Assembly: GCA_002389765.1 (NCBI GenBank)
Contig: DGQM01000026.1
Coordinates: forward strand, 32,141 to 96,140
Direction of reading: 5' to 3'
DNA length: 64,000 bases
DNA from: Bacteroidetes bacterium UBA4414
GTDB lineage: Bacteria; Bacteroidota; Bacteroidia; Chitinophagales; Chitinophagaceae
Part shown: positions 47,433 through 56,476 of the stretch, piece after piece
Layout: every line of letters starts with the position of its first letter
Numbering within the stretch: the first letter of the stretch is position 1
Program-made: the position numbers and the translations under genes
The notes under the pieces: generated by a model
Databases searched by the model: none
Told to the model about the DNA's origin: nothing
Seen by the model: only the letters and a program-made list of their open reading frames with translations

Positions 47433-48254
47433 ATGAAACTACCCTCTGCACTATCTATTACGCTGCTATACGTGGCACTGGGCTTGCTGTGGATACACTA
47501 CAGCGATGAATGGGTGCATAATATTGCAGCCGGTGATGCCCTGCTGGAACACCGCTTGCAGGCATACAAAGGCTACTTTTATGTACTTGCCACAGGGCTG
47601 CTGCTATTGATACTGGTACGTAGCCACGATGCCGCACAGGCAAAACAACTGAAGGCATTGCGCCGTAGCGAGCAGCAATACCGCGCACTATTTCAGGCAA
47701 GCCCTATGCCTGTGTTTATATACAATGCCGATACGGGCAATATTGTACAGGCCAACGATGCCGCTGTGCAGCTATACAAATACAATCTGCAAGAGCTGGC
47801 AGGCATGAGCATCTGGCAGATAGTAGGCCCCGAAGGCATGGCTGCTGTTGATGAGCGGCTGGATATACAACCCGGGCAAGACGAGCATGTGCGCGGCATA
47901 CGCCGCCACACCCGCAAAGATGGTGAGTTGCTCTACGCATTTACCCAAGACATACCTTTTGATGCAGACGCCATGCACACCCGTGTGCTGATAGCCAACG
48001 ACATCACCCGGCAGATGCTGTATATAGAGGCCATAGAAAAACAAAACGAAAAGCTGAACCGTATATCTTTTGCACAAAGCCACAAAGTGCGCTCGCCACT
48101 GGCCAGCATTATGGGCCTTACCAATTTGCTGAATGAGACCAGCATTAATACAGAAGAATACCGCACCATCCTGGCACAGCTTACCGAAGCATGCACCAAA
48201 CTGGATAATGTGATACGCGAAATAGACAGCGATGCCCGACCGCAAGCGGTGTAA
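47433..48254 (+). CDS. PAS and HisKA-like protein without ATPase domain
   Basis: A 273-residue protein. Two transmembrane helices at the start (LSITLLYVALGLLWIHY and YFYVLATGLLLLILV) flank a short periplasmic loop. A PAS domain follows (YRALFQASPMPVFIYNADTGNIVQANDAAVQLYKYNLQELAG) and then an H-box-like helix SFAQSHKVRSPLASIMGLTNLL with helix LAQLTEACTKLDNVI, ending at residue 273. No N-, G1- or G2-box exists, so it cannot phosphorylate itself. Comparable short proteins exist in Bacteroidota. They may dimerise with or be phosphorylated by another kinase. Confidence 0.78.
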   Translation: MKLPSALSITLLYVALGLLWIHYSDEWVHNIAAGDALLEHRLQAYKGYFYVLATGLLLLILVRSHDAAQAKQLKALRRSEQQYRALFQASPMPVFIYNADTGNIVQANDAAVQLYKYNLQELAGMSIWQIVGPEGMAAVDERLDIQPGQDEHVRGIRRHTRKDGELLYAFTQDIPFDADAMHTRVLIANDITRQMLYIEAIEKQNEKLNRISFAQSHKVRSPLASIMGLTNLLNETSINTEEYRTILAQLTEACTKLDNVIREIDSDARPQAV

Positions 48255-48302
48255 TTTGTGTAAAATCAAGCCCTTACACAACAATATCACGTACTTTTTC
48301 AT

Positions 48303-48330
48303 GAAAAACCAGTATAAATACTGGTTTTTT
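48303..48330 (+). terminator. Terminator of the PAS gene
   Basis: AAAAACCAGTA and TACTGGTTTTT around TAAA, followed by more T. Strong intrinsic terminator. Confidence 0.85.
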
Positions 48331-48379
48331 TATGCCTATTTGGGTTATACCTTAGCCATTCATATTAAACATCCCGATT

Positions 48380-50374
48380 ATGAAAAAGCTATTACTACTA
48401 ATGCTCTGCTGCAATATTGTCTATGGCAGCAAGGCACAGGTAAACATCACCATAGACAAAAACGGCAAGATCACTGACATTGAAAAAAACAAGAAGAAGA
48501 AAGATAATACTCAGGCATGTAAAAACAAGTCGGCTTCAAGCTGCATAACACTTGCCGAACTACCAGCTGACAATAAACAAAAGCTGGAAGACTTTATTAG
48601 AAAGAATTACGAAGCGCTGAAGAACGAAGCAAATTTGCATAAAAACATATCAACTGCTACCCAAGAAATCAAAAAATCACCAGCGGCTTATGAATTGGTA
48701 TTTGAGCCACTTCAGTACACAATCGCTTCAAAAGCACCTGTTACTAATATTACTGTTACCTCTGAAAATAAAGATAAAATACACTGTACAGAAACAAGCA
48801 CTACAGTGAAATATAATAACACAGGTACAATTGCAATAGTAAAATATCACAACAATCAGTTTAATAAAGACTTACTCCGATACTGGACTGCACTGCAGAA
48901 GATTGAAACGGACATCTTTCAATTAAGAGACTATATATACAATCTTCAACTAGCTGTGATAAATGACAGAATGAGCTTGAATGGAGATGACACCTCAGCA
49001 GTAGATCAAAAGCTGAATAGCATCAAAGCGGCACTGGGTAATCTAGAAGAAGACGGCATAGAAGCTATGTGCAAGTGGATGTACAATACATCTGCACTTT
49101 CTGGCACAACATATACCATGAATGCCCTGGGTCTTGTAAACCCCGAAAAACTACCTGCATTCATTGACACCGCAACTATTGCTGCAAACATCCGTTCACT
49201 AACATCAAAACTTAACAGTGACGCTCCATACAATTACAGTGCTGTGGTAATGGAACAAAAAAGGAACAACCTGCAACTGCAGCTCAACAAAATAATGGCA
49301 TACTACAAGCAGGCTTCGCAATATGCTGAACAAAAAAAGAAATACGCAGAATTTACGGTAATCGGTAAGTACGCTGCACCAAGCACTTTTGACCACTATC
49401 GTTTTCACAATGCTGAAGATGAACTGAAGCTGACCAATAGCGATGAAGCCAAAGAAACCATCTACCTGAATAAAGACAAGATAGCCATCTATACCTACAA
49501 CATACCCCCCAAAGGAGAAGTATCTTATGAAATGAAATCAGTTGGCATTATACAGGTATTGCAGTTCTCCAGATTAGCCGGTGGTACATTGAAGCAATTC
49601 AACAACATTAACAATAAATTTGCAACAAATGCTTACCTTGACTCACACACCCCACAATCCATCGTAACAACATTAAAGTCGTATAATGACAAACTGGATG
49701 AGCTACAGCAATTACAGGAGGAAATAGCGATATACACGGCTTGTGTACCCCCTGCTGAAAAAATAGAATTTGCAGACGACATTGATAAAGCGTACACCAG
49801 CCGATTGGATAAACTGGAAGAACTGCAAAACGACAGCAGCTATAAAAACACCTACACACTGGGGCTAAAGGTAGATGGCAAAGAGGTCATCAAACCCAAA
49901 AGCTTCAACTTCATCAGCTACAAACGCAGCCGCATACAGTTTGCCGCAGGTGTACACTTCTTCAGCGGCAATGCACCAATGGTGGTTACTGAGGGTACGG
50001 GTTTCAAAACTGTATCTTATAATACACCACGCTATTCTGCGGGGGTGAAGGGTTATCTGTTTCCGCAAACATTTGCTGATGTGAATAAGAAAACCTGGGG
50101 AAGAACATTTATACGCAGCGTCCACATGGCGCTATTGGTTGATGCTGCCAAACCATTAGAAAACCAGTATCTGGGCATAGGTTTTGATTTACTGCCAGGG
50201 TTGGGTATTAATGCAGGGCCGCATTTTTACAGATACACTGCCTACCAATTATACAACAATGCCGTAGTGGGCGAAAAGAAAACCCTGAAAGTGCGCGATG
50301 GCATACAGGTGAGCCTTACTATGGATGGCGGATTGGCAAAAGATATTTTCACAACATTCCTAAAACTATTCTAA
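48380..50374 (+). CDS. Large secreted protein of unknown family
   Basis: A 664-residue protein with signal peptide KKLLLLMLCCNIVYGSKAQ. After a lysine-rich segment the body has helical stretches with coiled-coil character (LNSIKAALGNLEEDGIEAMCKWMYN, NLQLQLNKIMAYYKQASQYAEQKKKYAEF, LDELQQLQEEIAIYTA). The last 140 residues are beta-rich and amphipathic (KRSRIQFAAGVHFFSGNAPMVV, SVHMALLVDAAKPLENQYLGIGFDLLPGLGINAGPHFYRYT, DGIQVSLTMDGGLAKDIF). It may be a periplasmic or outer-membrane protein. The next gene starts one base after its stop, and the two form a pair. No known family. Confidence 0.75.
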   Translation: MKKLLLLMLCCNIVYGSKAQVNITIDKNGKITDIEKNKKKKDNTQACKNKSASSCITLAELPADNKQKLEDFIRKNYEALKNEANLHKNISTATQEIKKSPAAYELVFEPLQYTIASKAPVTNITVTSENKDKIHCTETSTTVKYNNTGTIAIVKYHNNQFNKDLLRYWTALQKIETDIFQLRDYIYNLQLAVINDRMSLNGDDTSAVDQKLNSIKAALGNLEEDGIEAMCKWMYNTSALSGTTYTMNALGLVNPEKLPAFIDTATIAANIRSLTSKLNSDAPYNYSAVVMEQKRNNLQLQLNKIMAYYKQASQYAEQKKKYAEFTVIGKYAAPSTFDHYRFHNAEDELKLTNSDEAKETIYLNKDKIAIYTYNIPPKGEVSYEMKSVGIIQVLQFSRLAGGTLKQFNNINNKFATNAYLDSHTPQSIVTTLKSYNDKLDELQQLQEEIAIYTACVPPAEKIEFADDIDKAYTSRLDKLEELQNDSSYKNTYTLGLKVDGKEVIKPKSFNFISYKRSRIQFAAGVHFFSGNAPMVVTEGTGFKTVSYNTPRYSAGVKGYLFPQTFADVNKKTWGRTFIRSVHMALLVDAAKPLENQYLGIGFDLLPGLGINAGPHFYRYTAYQLYNNAVVGEKKTLKVRDGIQVSLTMDGGLAKDIFTTFLKLF

Positions 50375-50375
50375 G

Positions 50376-51074
50376 ATGAAAAGCATCCACATACTATATA
50401 TATGCGCTACCCAGCTACTGCTGGCAGGCTGCAAAAAAGTAAACGATAGCCTCGAGAACCGCAACATATACGCGGGCAGGGTATTGATAGCAGATACCAT
50501 CAACAACAATACTGCATTGGCACTGCCAAGCGGCGGTGTAGATGTGTATGTGTACAGGCAAAACGACAACTACTACCTGTATAAAAAAACAACAGATGCG
50601 CGTGGCTTCTTCACGATGGATTTTTTGAAGGCGGGAGAAAACTACCGCATTACTGCTGGCGCTACACTCAGCGACATTCCGTTTACTGCAGACACTACAT
50701 TTCTGGCAAAAGAAGGTGAACGCACGTATTATCTGAATATGATAGGCGACAGCGTACGCCTGACGCTCTACCCCAACACGGGCAACAACTGCCTGCTGCG
50801 CGTTGATACCCGCGATAGCCTGGGTGGTATATTGCCCAAAACAGAAGTGAGCATCTATAGTAGTGCCATCCTGTTTGCCAACGGCAATAAAACATATGCC
50901 AACTACAGCGCCGATACAGACCCAAATGGCAGGATAAACTTTACCATCCTCACACCCGGCAAATACTACATACTGGCACAAAAAAGCATTGATACCGTAA
51001 AATGGGTGAGCCGCGACAGTGTGATACTAAGCAAGGGAAAACTAAACAGTGTAACCATGCAATTGAGGAAATAA
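50376..51074 (+). CDS. Lipoprotein with carboxypeptidase-regulatory-like domains
   Basis: A 232-residue protein with lipobox LLLAGC (IHILYICATQLLLAGCKK), so the Cys at about residue 19 is lipidated. Two beta-sandwich units follow: VDVYVYRQNDNYYLYKKTTDARGFFTMDFLKAGENYRITAGA and TEVSIYSSAILFANGNKTYANYSADTDPNGRINFTILTPGKYYILAQ. The pattern T-D-x-x-G-x-F/I-x-F then G-x-Y is that of SpaA/CarboxypepD_reg-like Ig folds. Co-transcribed with the large secreted protein (one-base gap). Possibly an outer-membrane anchored partner of that protein. Confidence 0.78.
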   Translation: MKSIHILYICATQLLLAGCKKVNDSLENRNIYAGRVLIADTINNNTALALPSGGVDVYVYRQNDNYYLYKKTTDARGFFTMDFLKAGENYRITAGATLSDIPFTADTTFLAKEGERTYYLNMIGDSVRLTLYPNTGNNCLLRVDTRDSLGGILPKTEVSIYSSAILFANGNKTYANYSADTDPNGRINFTILTPGKYYILAQKSIDTVKWVSRDSVILSKGKLNSVTMQLRK

Positions 51075-51202
51075 TCTGACCCTCCCCCACGTTTGTTAAT
51101 CGCTCGTTAACGAGGGGTTAAACGATAGTTAACCACTACCCTATTTTTGGGTGGGGCAGCCTGTGCGTAATACATTCGTAATCAAGCAAAATAGTGTCAA
51201 TC

Positions 51203-51409
51203 ATGAGTTACTACAGAGTAGTTTTCAGACAAGACGAGGTGCTATCTTGCTTTCCCACCACACAGCAGATGTATGTAAACGAAAGCAATGTGGTGTACGA
51301 AAACGAATTAGCACAACTCACTTTTGCGTTGGTAAAAGCCGCCAACGACCGTGATGCAATAGACATTGCAAAACGAATGGTGACGGAACAACGCAACCAA
51401 CAACACTAA
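51203..51409 (+). CDS. Small unknown protein
   Basis: A 68-residue protein (starts SYYRVVFRQDEVLSCFP). Helical C-terminal half (ENELAQLTFALVKAANDRDAIDIAKRMVTEQRN), no signal peptide. It has a consensus -7 box TATTTTTG (51142-51149) about 53 bases before the ATG, but the -33 box is weak. I chose the ATG at 51203; an in-frame GTG at 51194 adds three residues. No family recognised. A terminator lies about 110 bases after the stop. Confidence 0.6.
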   Translation: MSYYRVVFRQDEVLSCFPTTQQMYVNESNVVYENELAQLTFALVKAANDRDAIDIAKRMVTEQRNQQH

Positions 51410-51516
51410 TTACCACAGCCGCGGCAACAGATACCAACCCTGCCTCGCTGATATGATATACCCCCTCGGGTACCTGATAAGTAACTTACATATAGAGAGA
51501 AAATTCAGGGAGAGCC

Positions 51517-51550
51517 TCCCCCTTCGCTACACAGGAAGGGGGATTTTTTT
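51517..51550 (+). terminator. Intrinsic terminator
   Basis: TCCCCCTTC, a 9-base loop, GAAGGGGGA, then TTTTTTT. Confidence 0.88.
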
Positions 51551-51634
51551 GCGCATTACCACAACGCCTGCCAAACCACAAAGCATTGACTATCAACAAT
51601 ATAAAAACTGTGACGTTTTTGTGTCGCGCTAAAA

Positions 51635-51665
51635 TTGCTATTCTATTGGTTGATTTTTAGGTTTG
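51635..51665 (+). promoter_or_regulatory. Promoter of the miniprotein gene
   Basis: TTG (51635-51637), a 20-base spacer and TAGGTTTG (51658-51665) match the Bacteroidota consensus. The start would be near 51672, about 25 bases before the ATG at 51697. Confidence 0.7.
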
Positions 51666-51696
51666 GTATATCGTGTCAAAGCTCAACAAATACAAT

Positions 51697-51768
51697 ATGT
51701 GGATAGCCATCATTTTTCTGATGGGTATGGCATCTGCCATCATCACATGGTTGTATTTCGGCCATTGA
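51697..51768 (+). CDS. 23-residue membrane miniprotein
   Basis: A 23-codon frame, MWIAIIFLMGMASAIITW followed by LYFGH and TGA. It is one hydrophobic helix with glycine and small residues at regular distance, as in single-pass membrane peptides. A consensus promoter lies just upstream at the right distance. The longer GTG form (from 51673) would add SKLNKYN but would start at the presumed transcript start. It precedes the three tail-collar genes. Too short for homology from memory; the alternative is a chance frame. Confidence 0.5.
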   Translation: MWIAIIFLMGMASAIITWLYFGH

Positions 51769-51827
51769 AAAAGCCATACACTTTAACACAATAACACATT
51801 TATAAACAATAAAATACATTAGAAAGT

Positions 51828-52406
51828 ATGATAGGAACAGTTGGTGAAATCCGTATGATTTCATTTGACAGAGCACCCTCGGGCTGGTTTTTTTGCGATG
51901 GCTCAGAACACCGGATGGGCGATCAGCTGGGGCTATTGTTGGGCAATTTTTATGGTGGCGATGGCATCAATACTTACAAAGTACCCGACCTGCGCGGCAT
52001 GTTGCCGATAGGCGCCGGCATCAACAAAGTGCTAAGCGGCCCGGTAGCATTGGGGCAAAATCTGGGACAACAGCAGCTATTACTATCCCCCGAGCAGGTA
52101 ATGGCACACACGCACAAAACGGGCAATGCGCAGATAAACATTTCAGGCACCATGATAGCCTCGTCCGAGTCTGGTGATATCAGCTCTCCGGCAAGCTCTT
52201 ACCTGATATACAATCCGGGCAATGGCATGTATAGCAACGCTGTTTTTCCGGCTATGCATTCGCAACCGCTGAATGTGGAATACAACCAAACAGTGAATAC
52301 AGGCAGCATGCGCGAGCCCAACGGACAACCGCACGATAACGACCAGCCTTATCTCTGTGTCAACTTTATTATTTGTGCATCGGGCGATTACCCGATAACA
52401 CAATAA
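51828..52406 (+). CDS. Tail-collar domain protein 1 (microcystin-dependent-protein-like)
   Basis: A 192-residue protein: GTVGEIRMISFDRAPSGWFFCDGSEHRMGDQLGLLLGNFYGGDGINTYKVPDLRGMLPIGAG is the phage Tail Collar signature (P-x-G-W-x-x-C-D-G then G-G-D-G-x-x-T-F-x-x-P-D-L-R-G). The C-terminal region ends QPYLCVNFIICASGDYP, also typical. Bacteroidota carry such non-phage MDP-like proteins in tandem sets. Function is unknown; they may be tail-fibre-like surface or contractile-system components. First of three paralogs on one strand. Confidence 0.86.
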   Translation: MIGTVGEIRMISFDRAPSGWFFCDGSEHRMGDQLGLLLGNFYGGDGINTYKVPDLRGMLPIGAGINKVLSGPVALGQNLGQQQLLLSPEQVMAHTHKTGNAQINISGTMIASSESGDISSPASSYLIYNPGNGMYSNAVFPAMHSQPLNVEYNQTVNTGSMREPNGQPHDNDQPYLCVNFIICASGDYPITQ

Positions 52407-52462
52407 GCATTGTAATAAAAGACTAACAACATTCCCCCAACATAAAAAAAACTTAGGCTCCA

Positions 52463-53056
52463 ATGTCAGATACTTCAGATTTAGCATTTTTGGGAGAAAT
52501 AAGATGTTTCCCCTACGATTTTGTACCCTATGGCTGGTTGGTGTGCGATGGCCGCGAGGTGAATGCACGCCAACACCCGGACCTTGCAGCACTGATAAGA
52601 ACCATCTACGGTGGCAATCCTGCAAACGGCACATTTGCCCTGCCCGATCTGGTAACCAGAGTGGCGGTATCGGCAAGCAACAGCTCGCCCTACACCAACA
52701 GGCAGCTGGCAGCAACCGGCGGCTACAGCACGGTAACACTGGGAGCATCCAACCTGCCAAACCATACGCACCCTGCCAACGTAAACATTACCGGCACCAT
52801 GGCACTGGAAGTAAATATATTGCCCGGCAACAACAACGATCCTACTGCAAATACATTGGCAAGGCCACTGGACGGCAGCGGCATATACAGCCAAACACCT
52901 AACGACAGAATGGGCAGCGGCACCGTAAGCGTATCGGCAGAGATACCCGTGATGGGCATACCCGAAGACTGGGCATTGCCACACGAAAATGTGCAACCCT
53001 GCCTGGCAATGGTATACTGCATTTGCTGGAATGGGATATATCCCACTTTCGACTAA
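52463..53056 (+). CDS. Tail-collar domain protein 2
   Basis: A 197-residue paralog: LGEIRCFPYDFVPYGWLVCDGREVNARQHPDLAALIRTIYGGNPANGTFALPDLVTRVAVSA, then NLPNHTHPANVNITGTM and a C-terminal end LAMVYCICWNGIYP. It keeps the collar signature with the variation GGNPANGTFALPDL instead of GGDGINTF. It lies 56 bases after the first paralog and 42 bases before the third. The three share the ends and vary in the middle, as expected for trimeric tail-fibre-like tips. Confidence 0.86.
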   Translation: MSDTSDLAFLGEIRCFPYDFVPYGWLVCDGREVNARQHPDLAALIRTIYGGNPANGTFALPDLVTRVAVSASNSSPYTNRQLAATGGYSTVTLGASNLPNHTHPANVNITGTMALEVNILPGNNNDPTANTLARPLDGSGIYSQTPNDRMGSGTVSVSAEIPVMGIPEDWALPHENVQPCLAMVYCICWNGIYPTFD

Positions 53057-53098
53057 AAAAACATTGATAACAGAAGCTTTCAAAAACAATATTATACA

Positions 53099-53686
53099 AT
53101 GGAAGATCTTATAGGCGCCATACGTCTGTGGCCTACAAGTGCAATACCTAAAGGTTGGATGGCTTGCGATGGTACCCTGCTCAGCATTACCAACTATTCA
53201 TCGCTATACACACTATTAAGCACCCGTTATGGTGGCGATGGCATAAACACATTTGCCCTGCCCGATTTGCGTGGCAAAGCCGTTATAGGCTCTGATATAT
53301 TCAGGCAACCCAACCCCAACATACCGTTGGGTGCTACAATAGGCCACGAAACCGTGACGCTCAATATGCAGCAGATACCCACGCATACGCACAACAGCAT
53401 CAAGATCAGCAATCAGCCTGCCAATCTGTATATGCCGTGCAACAGCTCGGGCGCGCCGGGCGATGTAGTACCCGAAAACGGCTGCCCATCTGTAGCATCG
53501 GCCGATATATATGCATCGGTACTCAGCAATCCGCCGATAGCGATGATGAACCTGACGATGACATCTGCCAATGCCGACGTTGCCGTAACGGGCGCAAGCA
53601 GCAATCTGCCACACAATAATATGATGCCTTCTTTCGGGCTCAATTATATAATATGTATTACAGGCATATACCCGACAAAACCCTAG
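53099..53686 (+). CDS. Tail-collar domain protein 3
   Basis: A 195-residue paralog: IGAIRLWPTSAIPKGWMACDGTLLSITNYSSLYTLLSTRYGGDGINTFALPDLRGKAVIGSDI with the usual collar motif, a QIPTHTHNSIKISNQP segment as in the other two (HTH), a cysteine-bearing loop (MPCNSSGAPGDVVPENGCPS) and the end FGLNYIICITGIYP. No signal peptide is present in any of the three. Co-transcription is likely. No sheath, tube or baseplate gene occurs nearby, so a contractile system is not shown here. Confidence 0.86.
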   Translation: MEDLIGAIRLWPTSAIPKGWMACDGTLLSITNYSSLYTLLSTRYGGDGINTFALPDLRGKAVIGSDIFRQPNPNIPLGATIGHETVTLNMQQIPTHTHNSIKISNQPANLYMPCNSSGAPGDVVPENGCPSVASADIYASVLSNPPIAMMNLTMTSANADVAVTGASSNLPHNNMMPSFGLNYIICITGIYPTKP

Positions 53687-53733
53687 TACTTTTTTTATTT
53701 TATCCGCAATACAATCAGTTTATACACATTCAT

Positions 53734-53764
53734 ATGATAATATAATCGGTCAATGATAACTTTG
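53734..53764 (+). promoter_or_regulatory. Promoter of the first surface-cargo gene
   Basis: TAACTTTG (53757-53764) is an exact -7 box; the -33 region (TATG ending at 53736, 20 bases upstream) is one base off TTTG. ATG at 53800. Confidence 0.5.
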
Positions 53765-53799
53765 CGCCGATTCTACAATCTCATAAAACAACGCTCTAT

Positions 53800-56448
53800 A
53801 TGAAACGCATTATGGCACTTCTTGTGCTTACCTTATCCGTTACCGTTATGCAAGCCCAGGTAGTAACAGGTAGCTACACCGGCAACGGCACATCCCAAAA
53901 CATCACAGCACCGGGTTTTCAGCCCGATATTGTATTCATCAAGCGTGCAGGGTCTATAGGTACGGCACAGCATGCGCAGATACGCATTGCCGGCATGACG
54001 ACAACGATGGATGTATCATCTACCTCCGCAGGTACAGACCGCATAACAGGCTTCCTGTCAAATGGTTTTTCTGTAGGTGCAGGTGCATCTGTTAATACAA
54101 GCGGCGATGTATTCTATTACATAGCTATTAAGAACAAAGCTGGCGAGATAGCTACCGGTTCTTATACAGGTAATGGCGTAGATAATACCAACATCAGCGG
54201 ACTTAGTTTTCAGCCCGATTTTGTATGGGTAATGATACCCGGCACTGCAAGTGTATGGCGCACCGCTACCATGCCGGGCGATAATAGCTTGCCTTTTACA
54301 TCCAACTCTATACAGCCCAATTGGATACAGGCACTTAACACCAACGGTTTTCAGGTAGGTACAGATGCTGTTGTAAATACCAACGGCAGCACCTATTACT
54401 ATATAGCTTGCAAAAACGTAGCCGGCAGTTTTAAAGAAGGTTCGTATACGGGTAATGGTACAGACAACCGCAGCATTACAGGCTTTGGCTTCACCCCTAC
54501 TTTTGCGGTTACAAAAACTGCCAACAACGGCGTTTCAGGTTGTTTCAAAATCACGCCTTCGGGCGCTACTACAGATGTGAGCTACGTAACCAATGGCAGT
54601 AACTCTGTTACAGACTGTATTCAGCAACTACTGGCAGATGGTATAGAAGTTGGTACAGGTACACGCGTTAATACAAGTGCGGCAACCTACTACTGGTGGG
54701 CATTTGCCGAGGCAGCGGGAGACTGCACATGGAATGGCACATCTTGGACACCTACTACACCAACAGCTACCAACAATGCCATCATAGCCAGTAGTACGAG
54801 CATACCTGCTTCTTTCAGTTGCAAGGACCTGACGCTGAATTCCATCATGATAAGCAGCAATAATGCAACCGTATATGGCGATATCATCAACAATTCAAGT
54901 GGCTTCAACGGCGGCGGCGGACTGATACTTGCAAAAACAGGCACCTCTACCCTTTCGGGCAGTAACTTTACAATGGTAGGACCGGTAACTGTCAACTCAG
55001 GTTGCACCTTCAACACAGGTGGCAAGCTGATACTCTACAATGGTGCTACAGCACAAGCGCGTATTGCCAACAGTGCAGGTACCATCACCGGCAATGTAAC
55101 CGTACAACGCTATATACCGGGCGGCCGCAGGGCTTTCCGTTTCTTAGGCCATCCGTTCTCATCTGCCCTCAGCATGAGCGACCTGACAGATGATATTGAT
55201 ATTACAGGTAGTGGTGGCTCACCGTTTACAACAACAGGTAGTAACAATCCTTCTGCCTTCAAATTTGATGTAACTACAGGCGACAATACGACCACAGGCA
55301 ACAACCCGGGCTGGACAGCATACACTGCAAGCAGCAGCTGGGCTACCAGCGAGGCCATGCGTGTGCTGGTACGCGGCGCTAAAGGCGAAGGACTGACAAG
55401 TGGCGCATATACGCCAAGTGCGGTAACACTGGATATGACAGGCGCTGTAAGACAAGGCACACAAACCATCAGCCTTACAAAAGGTAGCGGTACCAACTTT
55501 GTACTGGTGGGCAATCCGTTCCCTAGTCAGGTAAATATGGATGCAGTGAGTGGCACTAATCTGGGTAGCAGCTTCTATATATGGGATGCTAACCAGGGTA
55601 CACGTGGTGCATACACATCTTACACATTCGGCTCGTCATCTTACAACCTGCCAATATGTGGTGCATTTGTTACCACGCTTTCTGCAAACGGCTCTGTAGT
55701 GTTTGAAGAGGCAGACAAAACAAGCGGCACATCTGGCGCTCCTTTCAAAACTACAGGCATTGCCAATCAGGTAGAACTGAAGCTAGAAGACAGCACGACA
55801 TTCTGGGACAGGTTGTTGCTGAACTTTGATGACAATGCAATGGCTACAGTAGACTATCCGGATGCTGCGAAGTTGTACAATCCTGATATGACTTTCTACA
55901 CATTGAGCAAAGACGACAGCATGTTGTCGATAGATACACGCCCTTATGTGGCAAGCGAGGTTATCAAACTTGGTTTGTATGCAGGTTTGAAAAAGAATTT
56001 CAAATTCACTGCTCCGAATGTAAACATGCCTGTGGGTACTAAATTGTATTTCACAGACAAGCTACTTAGCAAGACAATAGAAGTAACACCTGCATTCGAA
56101 TACTGGTTTACGGTAGATACCAGCAACGCATCTTGGGGCAACAATCGCTTTGAACTGAATACACAAGGCGTACCTACCAATGGCATTGCAAACATCAATA
56201 CTAGCAAACTAAAAGTGAAGTTGGTGCCAAACCCTACTACAGACAATGTAACACTGTATTACGAAGGTGCAGGCAAAGACCTCAACATCATCGTAACCAA
56301 TATGATGGGTGTAAAAGTAGCCGCTGCAAAAGCTGATAATGCAAACGGCAATGTAACGATACCAACCGCACAACTTGCCAATGGCATCTACAATGTCACC
56401 ATCTACAACGGTAGCGAGGTGATGACACAAAAACTAATCAAACAATAA
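53800..56448 (+). CDS. T9SS cargo protein, copy A of the surface locus
   Basis: An 882-residue secreted protein. Signal peptide RIMALLVLTLSVTVMQAQ. Residues 20-300 hold three repeats of about 90 residues with SYTGNGT, FQPDFVWV and VNTNGSTYYYIACKN (DUF7483-like, as in phage and surface proteins). Residues 305-440 are a G-rich beta region (CTWNGTSWTPTTPTATNNAIIA, then parallel-strand repeats). From about 440 to 790 the protein is shared with the two other large genes of this locus (RYIPGGRRAFRFLGHPFSS...). The last 85 residues are a sorting domain (LVPNPTTDNVTLYYEGAG, NGIYNVTIYNGSEVMTQKLIKQ). Surface or extracellular adhesin is likely. Confidence 0.85.
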   Translation: MKRIMALLVLTLSVTVMQAQVVTGSYTGNGTSQNITAPGFQPDIVFIKRAGSIGTAQHAQIRIAGMTTTMDVSSTSAGTDRITGFLSNGFSVGAGASVNTSGDVFYYIAIKNKAGEIATGSYTGNGVDNTNISGLSFQPDFVWVMIPGTASVWRTATMPGDNSLPFTSNSIQPNWIQALNTNGFQVGTDAVVNTNGSTYYYIACKNVAGSFKEGSYTGNGTDNRSITGFGFTPTFAVTKTANNGVSGCFKITPSGATTDVSYVTNGSNSVTDCIQQLLADGIEVGTGTRVNTSAATYYWWAFAEAAGDCTWNGTSWTPTTPTATNNAIIASSTSIPASFSCKDLTLNSIMISSNNATVYGDIINNSSGFNGGGGLILAKTGTSTLSGSNFTMVGPVTVNSGCTFNTGGKLILYNGATAQARIANSAGTITGNVTVQRYIPGGRRAFRFLGHPFSSALSMSDLTDDIDITGSGGSPFTTTGSNNPSAFKFDVTTGDNTTTGNNPGWTAYTASSSWATSEAMRVLVRGAKGEGLTSGAYTPSAVTLDMTGAVRQGTQTISLTKGSGTNFVLVGNPFPSQVNMDAVSGTNLGSSFYIWDANQGTRGAYTSYTFGSSSYNLPICGAFVTTLSANGSVVFEEADKTSGTSGAPFKTTGIANQVELKLEDSTTFWDRLLLNFDDNAMATVDYPDAAKLYNPDMTFYTLSKDDSMLSIDTRPYVASEVIKLGLYAGLKKNFKFTAPNVNMPVGTKLYFTDKLLSKTIEVTPAFEYWFTVDTSNASWGNNRFELNTQGVPTNGIANINTSKLKVKLVPNPTTDNVTLYYEGAGKDLNIIVTNMMGVKVAAAKADNANGNVTIPTAQLANGIYNVTIYNGSEVMTQKLIKQ

Positions 56449-56476
56449 GCCCTCACTACGCTAAAATATTCTGTAT

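Larger units (their letters stand above)
51410..51696 (+). other. Intergenic with terminator and promoter
   Basis: Contains the terminator at 51517-51550 and the promoter at 51635-51665; otherwise nothing I can support. Confidence 0.5.

Noticed and set aside
51828..53686. Tail-collar genes as sign of a prophage
   Set aside because: No other phage structural genes lie nearby; such genes are common on Bacteroidota chromosomes.
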